From: JAPORY01 sp965215385
GTDB lineage: Bacteria > Pseudomonadota > Alphaproteobacteria > Rhodobacterales > Rhodobacteraceae
Direction: 5' to 3'
Assembly: GCA_965215385.1 (NCBI GenBank)
Contig: OZ244059.1
Coordinates: 3,472,001 to 3,536,000 of the forward strand
Length of the DNA stretch: 64,000 nucleotides
Positions 26,378-35,298 of this stretch are shown here, in pieces; positions within the stretch are counted from its first letter, which is position 1; every line of letters begins with the position of its first letter. Made by a program: the position numbers and the translations under genes. The notes under the pieces are model-generated. The model made no database searches. It worked only from the letters and a program-made list of their open reading frames with translations, and was not told where the DNA came from.

Positions 26378-27008
26378 AGCAAACCAACTCAGTGTCAGTA
26401 TCGGACCGGCATTGATCATTCGGGAGAGTTCGTTGTTCGTTGAACCCGGTCAAATAGTCGGATTGATTGGTGCCAATGGTGCCGGAAAAACAACCTGTCT
26501 GCGGGCAATTATGGGATTAATTGTGCCGACCTCTGGAGCGGTTATGTTTGACGGTGTGGAGATCACTAATTCCCCCGCATATGAACGAGCAAAGCGGGGC
26601 ATTGGATATATGCCGGAAGACAGGCGTTTGGTGCCGGCTCAAACGGCCGAGGAAAATATTGTAACGCCAGTCTGGTCGATAGACATTCCCAACTGGCAGG
26701 ATCGATTAGCGTGGATCTATGGTCTTATTCCCGAAGTTGAAAGACTCAAGGACCTACCAGCCACGAGCATTTCAGGTGGCCAACAGAAATTGGTAGCGTT
26801 GGCACGGGCATTGATGCTGGGCAAAAAACTCCTACTGCTTGATGAACCGTCCGAAGGGATTGCACCTGTACTGGCGCACCGGATAATTGATATTCTGGTG
26901 AAGTTGAAATCAGAAGGAGTTTCTGTACTTGTTGCCGAGTCAAACGCCGATGATTTTCAAGATATTCTTGATAAAGAATTTATTATGGAGCGCGGCACAA
27001 TCAGCTGA
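26370..27008 (+). CDS. ABC transporter ATPase, LivF-like
   Basis: The second ATPase, 212 residues, about 20-25 shorter than usual LivF proteins, mainly at the C-terminus and in the middle. Walker A GANGAGKT, signature SISGGQQKLVALARAL and Walker B LLLLDEPSEGIAP are intact; the switch position reads VAESN with no histidine, which is common in LivF (ES/EQN). It completes the five-gene importer and ends operon B. Confidence 0.9.
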   Translation: MLEANQLSVSIGPALIIRESSLFVEPGQIVGLIGANGAGKTTCLRAIMGLIVPTSGAVMFDGVEITNSPAYERAKRGIGYMPEDRRLVPAQTAEENIVTPVWSIDIPNWQDRLAWIYGLIPEVERLKDLPATSISGGQQKLVALARALMLGKKLLLLDEPSEGIAPVLAHRIIDILVKLKSEGVSVLVAESNADDFQDILDKEFIMERGTIS

Positions 27009-27316
27009 GATGCATTGAGCACCTATTGGCATTGAACCGAGGACGCCTTGAAATTGTTAGCGGCACCTACAATTTATTGCCACAAGAACTACTCTTGTCG
27101 ACCTGTTGTGGGACGCGTTGCCTCTATATGTCAGCGCATCTCAAGCGCTTTGCAGACAATGGACGCACGTCACCACCGCGCTAAATTATGGGCTAAGATA
27201 CTCGGTCAAGCCAATCTTCGATTTCCGATGTGCCGCATTTTCGAACTACTCTTAAGGAATCGGACCAGCTATCAGAAGGAGACGGGGCCTGCGCTCCAAC
27301 GAGTATCTCGAAATCC
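27009..27316. other. Intergenic, no gene seen
   Basis: A 308-base gap between the importer operon and the IS630 remnant. A 90-codon plus-strand frame (27048-27320) has no recognisable motif. No clear terminator hairpin is visible after the LivF-like gene. Confidence 0.35.
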
Positions 27317-28150
27317 TTAAATTGCTGGGTATAGTGATTTTAGTTTGATTCGCACCTGCTCGGTTGTGAAACGCCAATCGACGGATTTTGTTGCTTCGTT
27401 CCGCCAGTTCTGCCAAGTCGTCACCTCACGGGTCATTGTCTCTCGGCCTCGGATCCGACGGGTCAGGCATTGTTTCGACAGGATCTTGCTTTCGATCTCA
27501 GCGATGTTCAACCAAGAGCCAGGTTTCGACGTATCGTGCACCTCAATTTGTCGTGCAATGCGAGACACTGCCGCTAGTTCATAACGATCATACCAAACCG
27601 AGAGTTTGTGTGTGTTGAGACGTTATCCATCACCAAGACAATCTTCTTGTTGGGAAAGTAATCATCCACCAGTGCTTGCAACAACGCGGCAAAATCCTGA
27701 CGCGTCCGCCGGTTCGTGACTTTCACCGGCCGCCAACCTTCGAACGGTGCGCACACCATGAACAGATTAGCGGTACCGTTGCGCTCGTATTCGAACTGAT
27801 AGATTGCCGGTTGACCGGGACGCACGGCCAGCGGCGTTCGCGTTTCCTTCGTCTGTTGCTTTGTGGTCTCATCCATACCAACCAGAACCGTGTCGGCGGC
27901 AAAATCCCGTTGGTAGACCGATACTGCATCCGCCATCGCAGCGACGAAGTCCGCATTGGCCTTAGGCGGCAGGCGGCAAGTCGGCTTTAGCCACGGTTTG
28001 ATGTAGTTTTTTGTCGTGCACCGCACGGTTTCCTTCGAAATCGTTTCGACCACTTTGAGTTCGACTAACCGGTCGCCAAGCAATTCCAGTGTCCAAGTGG
28101 CCTAACCCGCCGGCGGTTGTGAACCCGCCAACCTCATATGATCCTCCAAC
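27317..28150 (-). pseudogene. IS630-family transposase, C-terminal two thirds, broken
   Basis: On the minus strand the reading starts near LAGSQPPAG with a stop where an Arg is expected, then runs through WTLELLGDRLVELKVVETIS, VGMDETTK (first DDE aspartate) and VMDNVSTHT (second aspartate). The frame then breaks near 27574, and the C-terminus resumes as GSWLNIAEIE (glutamate) to VDWRFTTEQVRIKLKSLYP. All three DDE residues can be found but in two frames, and the N-terminal HTH is missing, so the element is dead. Confidence 0.85.
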
Positions 28151-28199
28151 CAAAAACAGAATCTAGGGGGATGTGGATAACTTTTTAGGGCGTTTTCTG

Positions 28200-28448
28200 T
28201 GGATAACTTGCCCTTGAAGTCCGCTCCTTTTTGATTGATTTTTGGGGTTGGGATCGTACCGGATGCGGTTATCGGAAGCTGGCACGAAGCCGATGGCCAT
28301 CGTCACGCTCGGGTGGCACTGAAGAACAACCTCGGATGTCATTAATCCGTTGGCTAGCAAAGCGAACCCGGCGTCCCAGCCGTCTTTCGGGGCCTGAATG
28401 GATGCTCGGAACAAACCCGAATAATCCGTGAGGAAAGGAGCGGAAGAC
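28200..28448 (+). other. IS110 left-end non-coding region (possible bridge-RNA fossil)
   Basis: A GC-rich non-coding stretch directly upstream of an IS110-type transposase start. IS110-group elements carry a structured bridge RNA in the non-coding end before the transposase gene. I did not fold it and cannot point to target- or donor-binding loops. The Shine-Dalgarno GAGGAAAGGAG (28431-28441) precedes the ATG at 28449. Confidence 0.35.
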
Positions 28449-28965
28449 ATGAGCAAAATAGTCGCCGGCATTGCTGTGAGCAAGCACAATCTGAACGTCC
28501 ATGGGGACGGACAAGACCTTGAATTCGGTAACACGCGTCAGAGCTTCCGGTCGCTGACCAAACAGTTAACCTTGAAAGGGGGGCGAGACGGTGGTGTTTG
28601 AGGCGACGGGTCGGATGCATCGTGCAGCCACCCAGTCGCTATGTGACCGTGGGTTTAGGGTGGTGGTTCTCAATCCGCGGCAAGCGCGGGACTTCGCTTG
28701 GGCGACCGGGCAGTTAGCTAAGACCGACCGGGTTGATGCCCGTCTTCTCGCGGCGTTTGGTCAGGCTTTTCCGGATGTCAGTGCGACCTCGGCTGTCGCG
28801 ACCGACCAACTGCGGGATCTTCTGGTCATGCGGGTGGCACTCGTCAAGCAACGGGTCGAATTGACGAAGAGCGACAATTGGCCGAAGCCTTGCGAACCTC
28901 CCGCTAAACGTCAACGCGTTCATCACTGCAAGTTTGAGCAACGGGTCGCAACGAAAGTCGGATAG
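28449..28965 (+). pseudogene. IS110-family transposase, frameshifted and truncated
   Basis: The N-terminus reads MSKIVAGIAVSKHNLNVHG, the start of the DEDD domain. After a frameshift at about 28590 it continues VVFEATGRMHRA, then NPRQARDFAWATGQLAKTDRVDA, matching IS110 proteins. Homology fades near 28890, again with a frame change, and the C-terminal serine domain is missing. The element is inactive. Confidence 0.85.
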
Positions 28966-29060
28966 ATCCGTGATCTGGGGACTTGCGACACGGGTGGCTC
29001 ACGCGAAGAGCAATGCAAATTTGACCGAATCAATCAAGATCAAATCGGCGCGGTGCATCC

Positions 29061-29651
29061 CTAGAGGAGTAGGACTTGCGTTTCAATGGCTGTCAGTTCG
29101 AATAGCGCGGCAATATGAGTATTATAGAGGCCAATACAGCCCGACGAACTCTGGCGACCAATTTTGCGTGTGTCGTGCGTACCGTGGATGAGATAAGCCG
29201 GCCAGCTGAGGTACATCGCGTGCGACCCAAGCGGATTATCAGGACCTGGCGGCATATAAGTGGGGAGCGAGGGGTCGCGTTTGCGCATATTTTCGGTGGG
29301 CGTCCAGGAAGGGCCAACGACTTTACGCACGACGCGGGTACGGCCCCGTCGAGTGAGTTCGTCGGTCATCGGAACCGAGGAGGGATAGAGGTGATAGGTG
29401 CCGTCAGGCCCCCAATAATGCAAGGCTCGACTCTCAATGTCACATAAAATGCATCCCCTCCCGATCTGGTCGAAGTGATCGCGCCAATTGCGTTTGCGAA
29501 AATAGGACGTATTGCGCGTTCGACGCGGGCGAGAGACGGCAGGTACCTCCGAACTCGCGTTTTCGGTTTCAGCGCGAAGCGCTACCGGCACCGCCAGTAC
29601 CGCTGCGGTCCCAAACAATATGGATCGCCGTCGCAATACTTTCTTGACCAT
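29061..29651 (-). CDS. L,D-transpeptidase (YkuD domain)
   Basis: A 196-residue periplasmic L,D-transpeptidase forming 3-3 peptidoglycan cross-links or attaching proteins to peptidoglycan. The N-terminus RRRSILFGTAAVLAVPVALRA is a signal peptide of twin-arginine-like character. The catalytic block is IHGTHDTRKIGRQSSSGCIGLYN (His in HGT, Cys in SSGC, written here as IHGTHDTRKIG then RQSSSGCIGLYN). The position normally Arg after SSGCI is Gly, which is unusual. It follows the IS110 remnant and may have lost neighbours. Confidence 0.85.
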   Translation of the reverse strand: MVKKVLRRRSILFGTAAVLAVPVALRAETENASSEVPAVSRPRRTRNTSYFRKRNWRDHFDQIGRGCILCDIESRALHYWGPDGTYHLYPSSVPMTDELTRRGRTRVVRKVVGPSWTPTENMRKRDPSLPTYMPPGPDNPLGSHAMYLSWPAYLIHGTHDTRKIGRQSSSGCIGLYNTHIAALFELTAIETQVLLL

Positions 29652-29772
29652 GATTGTGTCCGCTTATTAATGTCTTTCGATGCTTTGCCAAACGCATTGA
29701 AGTGACCAACTTTGGCGACTCAAAGACGAATGGGAACAACCGCAGCAGGGGCTTTACCCAAATCTTTGGCAC

Positions 29773-31272
29773 TTAGTCCATAACGGGTATGGTAAACTCG
29801 CCGCCTTCCTTAATACCAGATGGCCAGCGCGACGTTACGGTTTTGGTGCGGGTATAGAACCGGAATGCATCAGGTCCGTGTTGATTTAGATCACCGAATA
29901 CCGATTTCTTCCAGCCGCCGAAGGTGTGATACGCTAGGGGTACTGGGATTGGGACATTAACGCCAACCATTCCAACATTGACCCGATCGACGAAATCCCT
30001 AGCGGTGTCACCATCACGGGTAAAGATCGCAACGCCGTTGCCGAACTCATGATCAATGGCGAGAGATAACGCTTGTTCATAGGAACTCGTGCGCACCGTT
30101 GAAAGCACGGGGCCGAAGATTTCGGTTCGGTAAATTTCCATCTCCGCGGTGACATGATCAAACAAGTGTGGACCAACGAAAAATCCGTTTTCGTAACCTT
30201 GCAGCTTAAAGTTTCGACCATCAACAACCAGTTCGGCACCCTGGTCAAGCCCGGTTTGTACCAACCTTTCGATGTTTTCTTTTGCCGCCGCAGTGATGAC
30301 GGGACCGTAGTCAACATCGTCGCCAGCGGTATAAGGTCCGACTTTGAGTTTATCGATACGAGGGATGAGTTTCGCAACCAGTTTGTCAGCAGTTTCCTGA
30401 CCAACGGGTACGGCCACCGATATCGCCATACATCGCTCACCGGCAGCACCATAGCCAGCACCAACCAGTGCGTCTGCGGCTTGGTCTAAATCCGCGTCCG
30501 GCATCACGATCATGTGATTCTTGGCACCACCAAAACACTGGACGCGTTTTCCAGCCTTAGCCGATTCGGCATAGATATATTGCGCAATCGGCGTTGAGCC
30601 GACAAATCCGATAGATTGGATGTCTGGGTGCTGGAGGATTGCATCGACACACTCCTTATCACCGTTGAGAACTTGCAGCACCCCGTTGGGAGCCCCCGCT
30701 TGTTCCATGAGTTCCGCGAGTATCAGTGGCACTGAGGGGTCACGCTCTGATGGTTTAAGAATAAAGGCGTTGCCGCAGGCGAGGGCTGGTGCAAACATCC
30801 ACATCGGAATCATTGCGGGGAAATTAAACGGCGTAATTCCGGCCGTGACACCTAAGGGCTGTCGCATTGAGAAAATATCTATGCTCGGTCCCGCTGAATT
30901 GGTAAAATCGCCCTTAAGCATTTCGGGTGCACCGATACAGTACTCGACCACTTCTAAACCGCGTTGCACGTCACCGGCCGCGTCGGGAAGTGTTTTGCCA
31001 TGTTCTCGTGATAAGTTTGTGGCCAGCGAGTTCATGTTGTCTTGTAGCAGTGTGACAAACTTCATCAAGACTCGGGCACGACGCTGTGGATTTACTGCCG
31101 CCCAACCGACTTGTGCCTCGCGTGCAATTTCGACGGCGCGATTGACTTCCGTAGAATTTGCGAGTGGCACCCGTGCCTGAACCTCCCCGGTCGCAGGGTT
31201 CATAACGTCGGCAAATCTGCCGGAGGTCCCGTCGACACGGGAGCCGTTAAGAAAGTGAGAAAGTTCGTACAT
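29773..31272 (-). CDS. mmsA: Methylmalonate-semialdehyde dehydrogenase (CoA-acylating)
   Basis: A 499-residue aldehyde dehydrogenase. It converts methylmalonate or malonate semialdehyde with CoA and NAD to propionyl- or acetyl-CoA in valine, inositol or pyrimidine/beta-alanine breakdown. Motifs: PFNFPAMIPMWMFAPALACG, the NAD loop GFVGSTPIA and the catalytic cysteine in GAAGERCMAIS; the FGGAKNHMIVMPDAD block is typical of MmsA. A good Shine-Dalgarno (TAGGAGG) precedes the start on the minus strand. It stands alone, with no mmsB next to it. Confidence 0.93.
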   Translation of the reverse strand: MYELSHFLNGSRVDGTSGRFADVMNPATGEVQARVPLANSTEVNRAVEIAREAQVGWAAVNPQRRARVLMKFVTLLQDNMNSLATNLSREHGKTLPDAAGDVQRGLEVVEYCIGAPEMLKGDFTNSAGPSIDIFSMRQPLGVTAGITPFNFPAMIPMWMFAPALACGNAFILKPSERDPSVPLILAELMEQAGAPNGVLQVLNGDKECVDAILQHPDIQSIGFVGSTPIAQYIYAESAKAGKRVQCFGGAKNHMIVMPDADLDQAADALVGAGYGAAGERCMAISVAVPVGQETADKLVAKLIPRIDKLKVGPYTAGDDVDYGPVITAAAKENIERLVQTGLDQGAELVVDGRNFKLQGYENGFFVGPHLFDHVTAEMEIYRTEIFGPVLSTVRTSSYEQALSLAIDHEFGNGVAIFTRDGDTARDFVDRVNVGMVGVNVPIPVPLAYHTFGGWKKSVFGDLNQHGPDAFRFYTRTKTVTSRWPSGIKEGGEFTIPVMD

Positions 31273-31693
31273 CGTCAGCCTCCTAACGGTTGTTGATTGC
31301 GGCCCCGAATCGAGGGCTAGAAATTGCCTCCGGAAATCTCATAAGCAACGCCATATGCCGAGGGAATATCTGCGGCATTATAGGGGAATTCGTAACTAAC
31401 ACGACGGTAAATTAAACCAACTTGTTTCGAAAATAAATAGGGCTTGGAGGGGTTTGGTTCTCATATGGTGTCGGCCGAATTTTTGAAGTCGTTGATATGA
31501 CTAGATAATTTTAGATCGGATTTTACGGCTCGCGCCGATTTCGCCGGCTTTCGCGAAACGTTACCCGGTCGCGCCAAATTTTTCCCGATTCGGCGGTTTT
31601 AGCCAAGACTATTTGCTGTTGTGGCGGGTGTGGTAGCGTGCGCCAAAATTCACCCTAAACGTCTTTGATCAAAGACCAGAAAGGAGCCCTCTG

Positions 31694-32095
31694 ATGTCGG
31701 TCATGCCACACGCAACCGATCTTGCCAAGTCAAAAACGCCACTGGACGGCGACCCGTCACCCGAGCAACGCCTGGTGGCAGCGGGTCACAAGTTTGTCGA
31801 GCTGGCCGAAGACGTTGGTCTATCCGCCGATATCGCGGTTCGCGATCTGATGTTTGGCGTCGCTCGGGCGGTGCTACCGCCGGCGTTTGCGGCTGTTGAC
31901 GACCACGGGCCGTCGCTGACGGTCGCCGGGAAGTCGTATCACCGAGTAGCGGTCACGCGTGGCGAGGCGATGACGATGTTGGGACCGGTCGAGTTTGAGC
32001 GGTCACGTTATCGCCCGTCGGGCAAAGGTGCGGCGATCATTCCGGCCGACAGTACCCGCGGACTGACGACCGGTGGCATGACGCCGCTGGTATGA
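31694..32095 (+). CDS. ISKra4-like transposase, N-terminal ORF (copy 1)
   Basis: 133 residues forming the N-terminal part of an ISKra4-type transposase (GPVEFERSRYRPSG... PADSTRGLTTGGMTP). Compared with copy 2 it lacks 13 residues (39 bases, in frame) after SADIA. The ORF ends in an ATGA overlap with the catalytic ORF. Shine-Dalgarno AGAAAGGAG precedes the ATG. Confidence 0.8.
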   Translation: MSVMPHATDLAKSKTPLDGDPSPEQRLVAAGHKFVELAEDVGLSADIAVRDLMFGVARAVLPPAFAAVDDHGPSLTVAGKSYHRVAVTRGEAMTMLGPVEFERSRYRPSGKGAAIIPADSTRGLTTGGMTPLV

Positions 32096-33120
32096 TACTG
32101 GCGACGGCCGGACTCTCTCTGTCTCTGATGAGTGGTCTCACGGCGCGTGAAAGCGCCGAAGCGTGGCGCCAGTTCGGCGGTCAGGGCCCTGCTACCGCTT
32201 CGCTGATCCGGCTTTCAGCTGCGGTCGGGAGTGAACTGGCGGCGGGTTCCAATGCGTTGCTCGCAACGGTTGGGGAACGCGCGGCCTTACCGGCGGGAAC
32301 CGCGTCGCTGCTGGTCTCACTTGACGGCGTCATGATGCGGATGCCGGCTGCAACGGTCGGTGACATCGACCTTGATGCCGGGTGGCGTGCGGCCGCTGAC
32401 GGGGTTGTGGGCTTTGTCGATGCCGCTGGCAACCGGCTGGATGCCGGTTGTTTTGGGCAACGGCCGGCGGCGGGTAAAGAGACTTTGCCGGCGCCGTTAA
32501 GCGCCGAATTATGCCACCGGCTCACGGTTGACCCGAACCTTAAGGTCGTGGCGGTCGCTGATGGGGCACCGGATAATTGGACGTTTCTGGAAGCTTTGTG
32601 CCCCGATCGGGTGCTATTGGATTATTGGCATGCGGCGCCACATCTGAAAGCGGCGGCGGATGCGGCCTTTGGCCAAGCGACGGCGGCAGGAACGGCGTGG
32701 TTTGCGAAATGGCGGCATCCGTTACGCCACGACGCCAACGGCGCGGCCAAGGTCATTGCTGCGTTGCGGTATCTCCTAAGCAACGGAACGGCGGGCACCC
32801 AGCTCCGTCGCGAACTCGGGTGCTTTCGTCACAACCGCCATCGGATGGATGATGCGGCGGCGGCCGCCGGGTATGCCATCGGCTCGGGTGCGGTTGCAGC
32901 CGCCAACAAAGTTTTAGTCACGACGCGGATGAAGCGTTCCGGTCAGAGTTGGCGGCGGGACGGCGGTCAAGGGGTTCTGAGCATCCGCGCCCTAGCCAAG
33001 TCTGGTCGCTTTGATCGGGCTTGGGAAGACTTGGTGCCACGCCGCAATTGCCAAGGTAACTGGGTTCCCAAAGTGCCGGCCAATGATAATCGTGCGATTC
33101 GCTTGGCATTGATCGCATAA
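32092..33120 (+). CDS. ISKra4-like transposase, catalytic ORF (copy 1)
   Basis: 342 residues carrying the catalytic domain. The two DDE aspartates are in VSLDGVMM and VADGAPDNW, and the DYWHA motif is present. The expected glutamate (GSGxxEAA in the family) is Ala here: GSGAVAAANKVLV. It begins with ATG overlapping the stop of the N-terminal ORF; together they have the length of one full transposase. Without the glutamate, activity is doubtful. Confidence 0.8.
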   Translation: MILATAGLSLSLMSGLTARESAEAWRQFGGQGPATASLIRLSAAVGSELAAGSNALLATVGERAALPAGTASLLVSLDGVMMRMPAATVGDIDLDAGWRAAADGVVGFVDAAGNRLDAGCFGQRPAAGKETLPAPLSAELCHRLTVDPNLKVVAVADGAPDNWTFLEALCPDRVLLDYWHAAPHLKAAADAAFGQATAAGTAWFAKWRHPLRHDANGAAKVIAALRYLLSNGTAGTQLRRELGCFRHNRHRMDDAAAAAGYAIGSGAVAAANKVLVTTRMKRSGQSWRRDGGQGVLSIRALAKSGRFDRAWEDLVPRRNCQGNWVPKVPANDNRAIRLALIA

Positions 33121-33154
33121 AGGCGCAAGATATAGTACACCATACAAGACCCGC

Positions 33155-34017
33155 ACCCTTTACACAAAGGTCCATGACCTGATCCCGTTAGTCGCCGTGG
33201 AGGAGTCAGGGTGCAATCCAGAACTTTTCAGAGACTGGCTGTCGTCGACAGCGATTAGTTGCACTGGTTTGATCGCAAATTCACGACATACGTCGGAAGT
33301 TCTAGGAAAGTACCTAGAAACCAATAGCATCAACACACAACTAAAGTTAGTACCTTTGGCGCAATCAGGTTTTTGTGACCCTAGTCCGAGGCAATCTGCT
33401 AAGGTTGTAGGTGAACCAAGGCTTGCCCCGAACTCAGATATCAGCAAACTCGTAAATGAATTCAACCAAAAAGATATAGTGCGTACGGCTGCCAAGCTGC
33501 CATTCGTTTTGTGTGTCGGAACCATTGAAGGGCGAAAGAACTGCTGGAGAATCGCTCAGGCCTGGGCTCAGTTGGCGTTGATACCAAATGTGGAACTGCC
33601 ACGGCTGGTATCTGCAGGAAAGTATGGGGGGTTAACTAAAGATTTCCTTAAAGCGTACACCGCGATGGGTGGTTGGGGCGGCTGGGTGCTTATTATTGAG
33701 CGACCCAGTGATGACGAACTCGATTTCTTGTGCCGCCGTTGCGCCTTTATAATTACGGCCAGTCTCTACGAGGGTGGGGGCTAACAATCGGAGAGAGCCT
33801 GAGCTACGGCAAGACAGCAGTGGTTTCGGATTTGACAGCAATGCTCGATGTCGGAGGAGATCTAGTAGAATATTGCGATCCGTATTCGATCGCTTCAATT
33901 GCAGCTTCGGTTAAGCGGCTCGTGAGAAACCAGAGCGTAAGAAAGAACTCGAAGAACGGATTTCCCGCGCCAAATTATGACAGTGGTCAGATGTGGGGCG
34001 CGATCTTGCAAGGGTAA
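33155..34017 (+). pseudogene. Family GT4-like glycosyltransferase, 5'-truncated and frameshifted
   Basis: Reading starts right at the IS end with VHDLIPL and continues through LIANSRHTSEVL and FVLCVGTIEGRKN, typical of GT4 enzymes. At 33770-33785 the frame breaks inside the conserved SLYEGWGL box: one missing base gives SLYEGGG-stop, while the next frame continues GWGLTIGESLSYGK. The N-terminal domain is missing and is not found on the other side of the IS. Confidence 0.85.
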
Positions 34018-34120
34018 TCAGACACAATACTTGAGGGTCTATGTTTATCCCCAGCACAGCGCAAAAAAGCACCAAATTATGACGAAGATGGTCTGACAAG
34101 AAAGTGATTTCTAATGTAGA

Positions 34121-34576
34121 TCACACACTCTGCAAAAAATCCTCAAGAGGAATTGGTGGCGTTGATATTTTCACCAAAGCAACACGAAGTTGATTGATAT
34201 ATCCGTTGCTGGTTTTTCCGCTGATATTCTGGATGCCGCAATGGGCAGGATTTTCCTTTGTCATTTTTGACAAAACCTCAAACATTATACAGCCTGCGTC
34301 ATCCCGCTGGCTGCTGACCTCACTACAGTTCAACTGCGTAGAATGAGCTAATTCTCTCTTAATAGAAGTACCGTTAGCTCGCCGTGCTTGTTTAGCTGCT
34401 ATCTTTCGTTCAACGGCAGTATCAATCATATCAAGGCGCGAGACGCTTATGTACGACCTACCTCCCTTTAAATCTTCTTTGCGAAATGCTGATGTATTCA
34501 ATTGATTCCCGCAAAAATCATCTGGATGCCAAACCAAACGATGCAGATTGATGTTTTTTCTCAAAGGTTTTGACAC
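34121..34576 (-). CDS. Small protein of unknown function, partner of the upstream gene
   Basis: 151 residues, no assigned domain. The start NLHRLVWHPDDF...LNTSAFRKEDLK...YISVSRLD resembles small proteins of the form LHRxVHPxx...AFxPxxKDxxxLSVYDGD that are commonly encoded next to a GW(D/K)G-type protein, which is exactly the arrangement here. It starts with GTG one base after the upstream stop, so it is translationally coupled. Base composition is clearly AT-richer than the flanks. Function unknown; a defence or toxin-antitoxin-type role is only a guess. Confidence 0.65.
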   Translation of the reverse strand: MSKPLRKNINLHRLVWHPDDFCGNQLNTSAFRKEDLKGGRSYISVSRLDMIDTAVERKIAAKQARRANGTSIKRELAHSTQLNCSEVSSQRDDAGCIMFEVLSKMTKENPAHCGIQNISGKTSNGYINQLRVALVKISTPPIPLEDFLQSV

Positions 34577-34577
34577 G

Positions 34578-35072
34578 CTAACTTCTGAGTAACTTCAATA
34601 AGCGTGGGTTGAAAGGCTGATCAACAAAATTTTCGTCGGCACTCGCTGAATCTCCATTTTCGATTGATATAAAGAACGAATAGGTTCCGTCATTGTAGAC
34701 GGTTAGGTCAGCACTCACCGAATTATCGAACCAAGAAAAGGAAAAAGTGCCCTCGAAATCCAAACCAACCATTGGTTTTCGTGCAATTTTTGCTGCTGCT
34801 ATCTTTGTAAGCATTGCCTGAGCGTAGCGTACTGCATCGGCGTCCGGCGCAAGGCTTCCCGGTCCCTTCCATCCGTCTTGTCGGTTGCCGAGTTCCTCAA
34901 TTTTGTTTTTTAAATCTATGTACCAACCGGAGGGTTTTTCGTCATCGCCTCGAATTAACTCATCAAGTTCATCAAAACCAATTAAGGTTGATAATTTCCC
35001 TTTTTTTATTTCGGGGTCAAAAGAAAGTGTCATTGTGCAGGTTGGGATCGTATTATTTGAGGTTGCTTCCAT
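34578..35072 (-). CDS. Small GW(D/K)G-type protein of unknown function
   Basis: 164 residues. The pattern RQDGWKGPGSLAPDADAVRYAQAML, followed by beta-strand-rich GLDFEGTFSFSWFD and TVYNDGTYSFFI, matches a widespread uncharacterised family (xxWDGxGA, then leW, then dGxxxf), cited here in short pieces. It has no catalytic motif that I can see. It is coupled to the small gene downstream and follows the protease gene by about 225 bases on the same strand. Shine-Dalgarno GGAGAAAG precedes the ATG. Confidence 0.7.
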   Translation of the reverse strand: MEATSNNTIPTCTMTLSFDPEIKKGKLSTLIGFDELDELIRGDDEKPSGWYIDLKNKIEELGNRQDGWKGPGSLAPDADAVRYAQAMLTKIAAAKIARKPMVGLDFEGTFSFSWFDNSVSADLTVYNDGTYSFFISIENGDSASADENFVDQPFNPRLLKLLRS

Positions 35073-35298
35073 AACTTTCTCCTGAGTAAATTATTCAAGG
35101 GGGTGAGTCACTTTTTGATAGCTTAGCAAGTTCCACGCATTGCGGAACCCGAGAATATTAAGCTTTTTGTTGTTTTTGCTGATTTATCAGTCCGATGAGA
35201 GAATAGCCCTCAACCAGAGATCCGAAAAACCAATCCATTGGGTGTTTCACAAGCTTTTGGAGCAGCACTAACTAAACAAATTGTCATACACCCAGCAT

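Larger units (their letters stand above)
31456..33152 (+). mobile_element. ISKra4-like insertion sequence, copy 1
   Basis: The two-gene transposase unit (31694-33120) lies between imperfect terminal inverted repeats: left GGTTCTCATATGGTGT at 31456, right ACACCATACAAGACCC ending at 33152 (12 of 16 positions pair). The element is nearly the same as the copy at 57347-59055. No convincing target duplication is visible. Its right end truncates a glycosyltransferase gene. Confidence 0.8.

Noticed and set aside
13481..28150. The two IS630 pieces as halves of one element split by a 14-kb rearrangement
   Set aside because: They overlap around the LAxxQP motif and differ there at many bases, so they come from separate copies.
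28163..28534. 123-codon minus-strand ORF over the IS110 left end
   Set aside because: No recognisable domain and it is antisense to the transposase start; likely chance.
31694..33120. Programmed -1 frameshift fusing the two IS ORFs
   Set aside because: No slippery heptamer at the junction; the ATGA overlap fits coupled translation better.
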